A stretch of 11,531 nucleotides of DNA, taken from assembly GCA_003482885.1 (NCBI GenBank), contig DMXN01000023.1, positions 2,610 to 14,140 of the forward strand. The letters are read 5' to 3'. The notes beneath the pieces are model-generated. The model was not told where the DNA came from, did no database searches, and was given only the letters and a program-made list of their open reading frames with translations. This DNA is from Candidatus Moraniibacteriota bacterium (GTDB taxonomy: Bacteria > Patescibacteriota > Minisyncoccia > Moranbacterales > UBA2206). Made by a program: the position numbers and the translations under genes. Position 1 is the first letter of the stretch. The number at the start of each line of letters is the position of its first letter. Below, piece by piece: positions 6,963 through 11,531 of this stretch.

Positions 6963-6991
6963 ATAGAGACAGGTTTCAAACCTGTCTCTAC
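6963..6991. repeat. 29-nt palindromic repeat, second member of the family
   Basis: The 27 central bases (6964-6990) form a perfect palindrome with 13-nt arms and one central base. Read on the minus strand the element is GTAGAGAC, AGGTTT, one base, AAACCT, GTCTCTAT. The outer 8-nt ends match the element at 1615-1643 except for the last base, while the inner 6-nt arms are unrelated. It lies in the spacer between rplY and the transglycosylase promoter. It could form a hairpin in the rplY 3' UTR, but no T run follows, so it is not a canonical intrinsic terminator. Confidence 0.85.
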
Positions 6992-7026
6992 TACGAATGT
7001 TTGCATATTACAAAATCTTATATTTT

Positions 7027-7722
7027 CTATTTCCCTTTCTTCTCAGATTTCCTTTCTCCTTCTTTCTTTTCTTCGCCTTCAACCGGTGCGGTTTCCTTCA
7101 CCACTCCTTCAACTTTTGTCACATCCGCTTCCACTTTTTGTTCCAATTGCGACATTTCTTCTTCTGATCTTGGAGGAGCAACTAAAGCGACGACTGTTTC
7201 CGGTTCAATAGATACTTCCACTTTACTGGAAATTTTCAAGTCTTTAATACAAATTCGATCTTCAAAAGTTTTAAGACTGCTAATATCCACTTCGATTCCG
7301 GATGGCAAATCGGCCGGCAAACATTTCACTTCAATAGCATCAATATTTTTCACCAACACTCCGCCCAATTCTTTGACCGCGGGAGCTTCGCCAACATATT
7401 CCAATTCCACTTCCGTTTCAATTTCTTCGTCCATTCGAACTTGAAAAAAATCAATATGAGTGTAGTTGTCTCGCACCGGATCTTTTTGCGTTTCATAAAT
7501 GAGAACATTGCGATCATCTTTTCCGTCGATTTTCAAATCAATCACTGTGCTTTCTCCGGACTTTTTGATTAGTCGTTTGAAATCCAAGAGTTTCACCCAA
7601 ATGTTTTTCGCGTCAATTCCCCTGCCATAAACAACCGCCGGAATTAAACCCTCTTTTCTGCCTTTATTGGTCTTTCGTCCAAGTTCTTTTCTAGCTTTCG
7701 CTTCTAATAATACTTTGTTCAT
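7027..7722 (-). CDS. rplY: 50S ribosomal protein L25 (bL25, Ctc/TL5 type)
   Basis: This 231-aa protein is the long, two-domain (CTC/TL5) form of bL25, which binds 5S rRNA in the large subunit. The N-terminal 5S-binding domain (residues 1 to about 95) shows RKELGRKTNKGRKEGLIPAV and VYGRG at 31-35, ending in QKDPVRDNYTHIDFFQV at 79-95. The TL5-type beta domain follows (about 97-185) with VELEYVGEAPAVKELGGVL. Residues about 186-231 are a charged Glu/Lys/Val tail, probably disordered, as is usual for long bL25 proteins. The start ATG at 7722 has AGAG about 10 nt upstream, and an 83-nt leader with a hairpin precedes it. The gene diverges from corA. Confidence 0.93.
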   Translation of the reverse strand: MNKVLLEAKARKELGRKTNKGRKEGLIPAVVYGRGIDAKNIWVKLLDFKRLIKKSGESTVIDLKIDGKDDRNVLIYETQKDPVRDNYTHIDFFQVRMDEEIETEVELEYVGEAPAVKELGGVLVKNIDAIEVKCLPADLPSGIEVDISSLKTFEDRICIKDLKISSKVEVSIEPETVVALVAPPRSEEEMSQLEQKVEADVTKVEGVVKETAPVEGEEKKEGERKSEKKGK

Positions 7723-7805
7723 TTTTTTCGCTCTACCAATCCCCGAAAAAATTCGGAGCCTCTCAAGCGTGTTAGATTAATTAAAAATCGATGCTTTTTC
7801 AGCAT
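7723..7805 (-). promoter_or_regulatory. Structured 5' leader of rplY
   Basis: If transcription starts about 7 nt after the minus-strand -10 box, rplY has an approximately 83-nt untranslated leader. It can form a hairpin at 7741-7758 (7-bp stem CTCCGAA/TTCGGGG with one U-G pair, loop of four U). A smaller hairpin near 7791-7805 has an ATGCT/AGCAT stem with a 5-nt loop. The first hairpin ends 18 nt before the ATG, close to the AGAG ribosome-binding site. Ribosomal protein leaders are often autoregulatory, and an L25 leader is known in enterobacteria. Function here is inference. Confidence 0.4.
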
Positions 7806-7811
7806 TAAAAC

Positions 7812-7839
7812 AGTTTAGCACAAAAGCTGGTTTGGTCAA
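7812..7839 (-). promoter_or_regulatory. Promoter of rplY, divergent and overlapping with PcorA
   Basis: On the minus strand, TTGACC at 7834-7839 is 5 of 6 to the -35 consensus. It is followed after 16 nt by TAAACT at 7812-7817 (4 of 6), preceded by TGC, giving an extended -10. Its -35 box shares 4 bp with the -35 box of the divergent corA promoter (7832-7837), so polymerase probably cannot occupy both at once. Confidence 0.6.
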
Positions 7840-7861
7840 ATTTAAAAGCCTATGGTATAAT
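7832..7861 (+). promoter_or_regulatory. Promoter of the corA-cysS-dusB unit (possibly leaderless)
   Basis: TATAAT at 7856-7861 is perfect and is preceded by TGG, giving an extended -10 (TG at 7853-7854). A weak -35 TTGGTC lies at 7832-7837 with an 18-nt spacer. The first in-frame ATG (7868) is 6 nt after the -10, at the predicted transcription start. The promoter therefore rules out the upstream TTG at 7832 as the corA start. Confidence 0.7.
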
Positions 7862-7867
7862 ATTTTT

Positions 7868-8776
7868 ATGCGAGAAATAAAAATGGAAAAATTCAGTTGG
7901 ATTGATATTCAAGATCCGGGGGCGGATGATATTTTGAAAATCCAAAAAAAATTCAACTTTCATCCTTTAGTAATGGAAGAATTTTCCACGCCCACTTTGC
8001 GTCCCAAAGCGGCGGAATATGATAACTGCGTTTATTTAGCCATTCATATTCCCCTTTTCGACACCGAAAATAAAACCACTTACCCGGGAGAATTGGATAT
8101 TGTGCTTTGCGAAAATACGCTGATCACTTCTCATGATGTGGAAATTTATCAACTCGACGACTTTTTTAAAAGTTTAAAAAAAGACAAAAAGAAAAGAGAA
8201 ATCTATATGAATCAAAGTCCGGGCGCGCTTTTGCGGTATATCTTGGAAATGCTTTTAGAATCTTGCTTTCCCCGCTTAGATCATATTTCCAAAAAACTGG
8301 ACCACATTGAAAGAGAAATTTTCGCCCAGCATGAAAAAGAAATGGTTTTTGAAATATCCATCGTCAAAAGGGACATTTTAAATTTCCGTCGCACGATGAA
8401 ACCTCAAAAAACTGTCTTCGAATCGCTAACCAAGGAAAATCATAAATATGTGGAAAGAGAATTGCGTCCGTATTTTCAAGATTTGATCGGCACCAATATT
8501 CGCATTTGGAATATGCTGGAAAGCGCCAAAGAAACTATCGAATCTTTGGAAAGCACCAATAATTCCTTGCTTTCTAACCAACTGGATATGACAATGAAAG
8601 TCCTTACGATTTTTTCCGCCGTAATGCTTCCAATGACCGTTTATTCCAATATTCTCGCCATGAGCGCCGATATTCCTTTTGGCAGAAATCCTTACGGTTT
8701 TTGGATTCATTTGGGAATTATGTTTTTCCTTTCCGGTTTTACAATTTCCATTTTCAAGTTACGCAAATGGCTGTAA
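7868..8776 (+). CDS. corA: CorA/MIT-family divalent cation channel with altered GMN motif
   Basis: This 302-aa inner-membrane protein belongs to the CorA metal-ion transporter family, whose members form pentameric Mg2+ (or other divalent cation) channels. The large cytoplasmic domain (residues about 8-240) includes WIDIQDPGADDI and FHPLVMEEF (31-39) and long helices rich in charged residues. Two membrane helices lie at the C-terminus (about 243-263 and 277-296), ending in the basic tail KLRKWL. The canonical GMN after the first helix, which forms the ion entry filter, is here AMS (264-266, in NILAMSADIP), so ion choice is uncertain. ATG 7868 is preferred because a -10 box ends 6 nt upstream. 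ATG 7883 (297 aa, GAGA about 8 nt upstream) is the alternative. It is the first gene of a unit with cysS, whose start is 11 nt downstream. Confidence 0.88.
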   Translation: MREIKMEKFSWIDIQDPGADDILKIQKKFNFHPLVMEEFSTPTLRPKAAEYDNCVYLAIHIPLFDTENKTTYPGELDIVLCENTLITSHDVEIYQLDDFFKSLKKDKKKREIYMNQSPGALLRYILEMLLESCFPRLDHISKKLDHIEREIFAQHEKEMVFEISIVKRDILNFRRTMKPQKTVFESLTKENHKYVERELRPYFQDLIGTNIRIWNMLESAKETIESLESTNNSLLSNQLDMTMKVLTIFSAVMLPMTVYSNILAMSADIPFGRNPYGFWIHLGIMFFLSGFTISIFKLRKWL

Positions 8777-8787
8777 AGAAAATTATT

Positions 8788-10227
8788 ATGCTAAGACTTT
8801 ATAATACCCTCTCTAAAACCAAAGAAGAATTCAAACCAATCGATCCCGGCAAAGTCGGGATGTATAATTGCGGACCGACTGTTTATGATTATGCCCATAT
8901 TGGAAATCTTAACGCTTTTTTAGTGGCGGATATTTTAAGAAGGCAACTGGAATACAATGGATATGAAGTGCGACAAATTATGAATATTACGGATGTCGGT
9001 CATCTGACGGCCGATGATGTCAATCAAGCCGATACAGGAGAAGATAAAATGCTGAAAGCGGTCAAGAGAGAAAATAAAACTCCGGCAGATATCGCCGATT
9101 TTTATACGGAAAAATTTTTTGAAGATTTAAAAAAACTGAATATCAAAAAGGCCGCCTATTATCCGCGAGCCACAGCGCACATTCCGCAGATGATAAAAAT
9201 TATTTCCGGACTCATCGAAAGAGGCTTGGCTTATGAAATAAACGGCAATGTTTTTTATGATATCGCCAAATTTTCCGGATATGGAAAACTTTCCGGGAAA
9301 AAAATCGAGGATTTGAAAGTCGGCGCGCGTCTCGAAGAACATCCGGATAAAAAAAATCCATGGGATTTCGCGCTTTGGCTCAAAGCTCCGAAGGAACATA
9401 TTTTAAAATGGAAATCACCATGGTCGCTCGGTTATCCCGGCTGGCATATTGAGTGCTCGGCAATGAGCATGGAATATTTGGGCGAAACTCTGGACATTCA
9501 TACGGGAGGCGAAGATCATATTTTTCCTCATCACGAAAATGAAATCGCCCAGTCGGAAGGATTTACCGGAAAAAAATTTTCCAACTATTGGCTGCATAAT
9601 CGATTCTTACTAATAGACGGAGCAAAAATGTCCAAATCGAAAGGCAATTTTTACGCGTTAAAGGATATTGAAGAAAAAGGTTATATTCCAATGACATTCC
9701 GTCTTTTGATTTTAGGCTCGCATTATCGATCAAATTTGAATTTTACCGAAAACGGCATCGAGCAAGCGAAAAATAATTTTAAAAAAATATCTGATTGGAT
9801 AAATAATTTGGAAAATATATCTCAAAATATTGAAAACCCCTTGCCGGCCGAAATAGATTTCAGCTATATTTATTTGAAGCGCTTTGAAGAAGCGATGAAT
9901 GATGATTTAAACACTCCGCTCGCGCTTTCAGTTTTATACGAATTAATCACCGAAACGAACAAACTGCTGACGGAAAATAAGCTGGGAGAAAAAAACGCCA
10001 AAAATATTTTGGTGTTTTGGAAAAAAATAAATAAAGTTTTTGGTTTGATAATAGAAAAAAATATTACAGAAATTCCGGCGGAAATTTCCGCGCTGGCGAA
10101 AGAAAGAAAAATTATTAGAGAAAATAAAGACTTTAAAAAATCCGATGAATTACGAGAAAAAATAGAAAAACGAGGATATACTGTCGAAGATTTAAAAAAT
10201 AATAATTATTTAATAAAAAAATTATGA
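8788..10227 (+). CDS. cysS: Cysteinyl-tRNA synthetase
   Basis: This 479-aa class I aminoacyl-tRNA synthetase charges tRNA-Cys with cysteine in the cytoplasm. The signatures are complete: NCGPTVYDYAHIGN (27-40) with the HIGH-type HIGN, KMSKS at 280-284, and the zinc ligands C28, C223 (WHIECSAMS), H248 and E252 (FPHHENEIAQ). The C-terminal part is helical and ends in the short basic anticodon-binding region. Length matches the family (about 460-480 aa). The frame stays open upstream to 8701, but that part overlaps corA and does not look like CysRS, while MLRLYNTL at 8788 matches the normal N-terminus. ATG 8767 is a second, less likely start. It follows corA by 11 nt, and its stop overlaps the next gene by 4 nt (ATGA). 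Confidence 0.96.
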   Translation: MLRLYNTLSKTKEEFKPIDPGKVGMYNCGPTVYDYAHIGNLNAFLVADILRRQLEYNGYEVRQIMNITDVGHLTADDVNQADTGEDKMLKAVKRENKTPADIADFYTEKFFEDLKKLNIKKAAYYPRATAHIPQMIKIISGLIERGLAYEINGNVFYDIAKFSGYGKLSGKKIEDLKVGARLEEHPDKKNPWDFALWLKAPKEHILKWKSPWSLGYPGWHIECSAMSMEYLGETLDIHTGGEDHIFPHHENEIAQSEGFTGKKFSNYWLHNRFLLIDGAKMSKSKGNFYALKDIEEKGYIPMTFRLLILGSHYRSNLNFTENGIEQAKNNFKKISDWINNLENISQNIENPLPAEIDFSYIYLKRFEEAMNDDLNTPLALSVLYELITETNKLLTENKLGEKNAKNILVFWKKINKVFGLIIEKNITEIPAEISALAKERKIIRENKDFKKSDELREKIEKRGYTVEDLKNNNYLIKKL

Positions 10228-10442
10228 GCGGATGCAATTGCGCGCGTTGTCCTCATAGCTGCGGCGACGAAAAAGAACCAGAGAAAAATGGCAATAAACA
10301 AATTCCGGAAGAATCTAATGATGATTCTTCAGAAGAAACCAAAATCACAGCAAATAAAAAAATAGAAAAATTAAAGCAAGCTATTTTAAATTTGGGATTT
10401 AAATTGGAAGATACGAAAAAAGGGATAAGAGTTTCGATGTGA
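10224..10442 (+). CDS. Small CxCxxCxxxC protein of unknown function
   Basis: I do not recognise this 72-aa protein. Its N-terminus holds four cysteines in ten residues (C4, C6, C9, C13, plus H11), a likely zinc or iron-sulfur binding site. A hydrophilic acidic stretch (about 15-42, rich in Glu, Asp, Asn and Ser) follows and is probably disordered. The C-terminal 28 residues look folded: a helix IEKLKQAILNLGF, then a short KLEDTKKGIRVSM strand-turn-strand. The ATG overlaps the cysS stop (ATGA) and its own stop overlaps the dusB start, so it is very likely translated by coupling. That argues for a real gene. There is no signal peptide or membrane helix. A role with tRNA charging or modification, or as a metal or redox partner, is only suggested by position. 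Confidence 0.75.
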   Translation: MSGCNCARCPHSCGDEKEPEKNGNKQIPEESNDDSSEETKITANKKIEKLKQAILNLGFKLEDTKKGIRVSM

Positions 10443-11371
10443 TGAAAAACTTTTGGTTTAAATTAAAAAAACCCATTCTCGCGCTTGCTCCGATGGCAGG
10501 AATTACCGATAGTGCGTTTCGGCAAATTTGCCGAAAATACGGCGCTGATGTTGTTTATTCGGAAATGGCCAGCGCTTCGGCTTTATTTTTCAAACCGGCC
10601 AAAACCTTAGAATTAGTTAGATTTAATAAAAAAGAACAGCCGTATATCGTGCAATTATTCGGCAAAGATCCGGAACATTTTGCCAAGGCGGCTAGAATTA
10701 TTACTAAAAAAATAAAATGCGATGGCCTTGACATTAATTTCGGCTGTCCGGCTAAAAAAGTTTTTAGTCATGGTTCCGGTTGCGCGCTGATGCCGAATAT
10801 AGAGTTGGCGCGCGAAATTATTTCGGCGGTTTGCGAAAATACAAATTTACCGGTATCGATCAAAATTCGCGCCGGAGTGAAAAATTTCGACGCATTGGAA
10901 TTTATCGAAAAAACCAAAGATCTTCCCTACTCGGCTGTTATGATTCACGGCCGGACTTACGAAGGCGGATTTTCCGGCGCGGTGGATTGGAAAATTATTT
11001 CGGAAATTAAAAAAATAATTCCCGACAAAATCGTTTTGGGCAACGGCGGAATTTTAACTTCCAAAAACGCGCGCGAAATTTTTGAAAAATATCCCAATAT
11101 CGACGGTCTCGGCATCGCCCGTGGCGCGTGGGGCAAACCGTATATTTTTGATGAAATTAAAACAGCCCAAATCTACAACTTCAAAAAAATCAAAAAAATA
11201 ATGCTCAAACATGCCGAATTAATTTGGCGAGATAAGAAAGAACTGGGAATGTTTGAAATTCGCAAACATTTGGCTTGGTACATTAAAGGCTTCCCCGGCG
11301 CCGCGGAACTGCGAAAAAAATTAGTCAGAGCGGAAAGTGTGGAAGAAATAAAAGAAATTTTGAACTGCTGA
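10442..11371 (+). CDS. dusB: tRNA-dihydrouridine synthase (DusB-like)
   Basis: This 309-aa FMN enzyme reduces uridine to dihydrouridine in the D-loop region of tRNA using NAD(P)H. The TIM-barrel motifs are all present: APMAGITDSAFR (16-27), the catalytic cysteine C102 in DINFGCPAKKV, SIKIRAG (139-145), MIHGRTYEGGFSG (167-179), and the FMN phosphate region GNGGI (200-204) with GIARGAWGKPYIF (224-236). A short helical C-terminal domain completes a normal-length Dus. ATG 10442 shares its A with the stop of the 72-aa gene (TGATG); a GTG at 10439 in frame is the alternative. It is the last gene of the corA-cysS unit. DusB is favoured over other Dus subfamilies by length and motifs, but subfamily is less certain than function. 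Confidence 0.94.
   Translation: MKNFWFKLKKPILALAPMAGITDSAFRQICRKYGADVVYSEMASASALFFKPAKTLELVRFNKKEQPYIVQLFGKDPEHFAKAARIITKKIKCDGLDINFGCPAKKVFSHGSGCALMPNIELAREIISAVCENTNLPVSIKIRAGVKNFDALEFIEKTKDLPYSAVMIHGRTYEGGFSGAVDWKIISEIKKIIPDKIVLGNGGILTSKNAREIFEKYPNIDGLGIARGAWGKPYIFDEIKTAQIYNFKKIKKIMLKHAELIWRDKKELGMFEIRKHLAWYIKGFPGAAELRKKLVRAESVEEIKEILNC
10517..10536. repeat. Perfect 20-bp palindrome within dusB
   Basis: TTTCGGCAAATTTGCCGAAA reads the same on both strands. It lies 75 nt into dusB and encodes the conserved FRQICRK segment. It could form a hairpin or bind a dimeric protein, but the protein constraint (F-R-x-x-C-R) may explain much of it. Confidence 0.6.
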
Positions 11372-11397
11372 CTAACACTGATCTTCAATTACACACG

Positions 11398-11415
11398 ATT
11401 GAGAAAATTCTCAAT
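11398..11415 (+). other. Hairpin downstream of dusB
   Basis: An 8-bp stem (ATTGAGAA/TTCTCAAT, two bases between arms) lies 27 nt after the dusB stop. It is AT-rich and is followed by TCAGCGAAAT, not a T run. It is therefore a poor intrinsic terminator, though it could protect the mRNA 3' end. Confidence 0.35.
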
Positions 11416-11476
11416 TCAGCGAAATAACAGCGTACTTATGTGTTAATCATTAGTTCAGAAGTCGTTGGATTTTTAT

Positions 11477-11506
11477 TTGCGTATGTTAGTAAGTCCGTTA
11501 TATAAT
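11477..11506 (+). promoter_or_regulatory. Rightward promoter near the window end
   Basis: A perfect TATAAT at 11501-11506 is preceded after 18 nt by TTGCGT (11477-11482, 3 of 6 to the -35 consensus). Predicted transcription starts near 11513 and leaves the window. No ATG follows within the remaining bases, so the target is either a gene with a normal leader or an RNA gene. The rest of the 11372-11531 stretch holds no reading frame or recognisable RNA. Confidence 0.5.
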
Positions 11507-11531
11507 ACAAATAGCTCTTGATTGTTTTGCG

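Noticed and set aside
7832..7867. In-frame TTG at 7832 as a longer corA start
   Set aside because: The -35 and -10 boxes of the apparent corA promoter lie within these codons, and the added residues do not resemble the CorA N-terminus.
8701..8787. Upstream extension of the cysS reading frame
   Set aside because: It overlaps the corA coding end in another frame, and the encoded residues are unlike CysRS; MLRLYNTL at 8788 is the normal N-terminus.
8843..8861. Hairpin ATCCCG...CGGGAT near the start of cysS, considered as a T-box or attenuator
   Set aside because: It lies inside the coding sequence over the conserved PGKVGMYNCGP region, there is no leader before cysS, and no T-box motif is visible.
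73..10442. Recoding of UGA as Gly or Trp
   Set aside because: TGA ends several genes at the expected family length (holB, cysS, the 72-aa gene), and none of the frames needs an internal TGA.

Overview
The window is 11.5 kb of AT-rich bacterial chromosome, read as a stretch of a Patescibacteria (Candidate Phyla Radiation) genome, probably from a Parcubacteria-like lineage. That placement is inference. It rests on short compact genes, the coiled-coil plus lytic-transglycosylase protein, a CorA with a changed filter motif, and AATTTCCAATTTCC-type and palindromic repeats in and between genes. TGA is used only as a stop (for example holB, cysS and the 72-aa gene), so this is the standard bacterial code and not the UGA=Gly code of Gracilibacteria/Absconditabacteria. 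I see no CRISPR array, tRNA, rRNA, transposase gene or phage gene.

Layout. Positions 1-7722 are transcribed leftward (minus strand). In order of transcription the genes are: bL25 (rplY/ctc, 7722-7027); a secreted coiled-coil lytic transglycosylase (6904-5684); murA (5636-4374); mreB (4368-3361); a GT4 glycosyltransferase (3356-2277); a second, WbaZ-like GT4 glycosyltransferase (2235-1105); DNA polymerase III delta' (holB, 960-73); and the start of another gene cut by the window edge (65-1). Positions 7868-11371 are transcribed rightward as a tight four-gene unit: a CorA-like channel, cysS, a 72-aa cysteine-motif protein, and a DusB-type tRNA-dihydrouridine synthase. The last 160 bases hold no gene, but a good promoter points out of the window.

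How the genes fit together. The transglycosylase, murA, mreB and the two glycosyltransferases form a cell-envelope block: peptidoglycan precursor synthesis, its spatial guidance, wall cutting and surface glycan assembly. The rightward unit combines ion transport with tRNA charging and tRNA modification. The two blocks diverge from a 110-145 bp region with two promoters whose -35 boxes overlap.

The most interesting signals are not whole genes. (1) Three genes (corA, the transglycosylase, and the second glycosyltransferase) have an extended -10 box (TGnTAnAAT) only 6-7 nt from the ATG, which predicts leaderless mRNAs. (2) Two different repeat elements sit in frame at the same structural place, the interdomain linker, of both neighbouring glycosyltransferases. 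(3) Two 29-nt palindromes share 8-nt ends but have different cores, as in a REP-like family. (4) A small protein with a CxCxxCxxxC motif is translationally coupled between cysS and dusB and is not a family I recognise.
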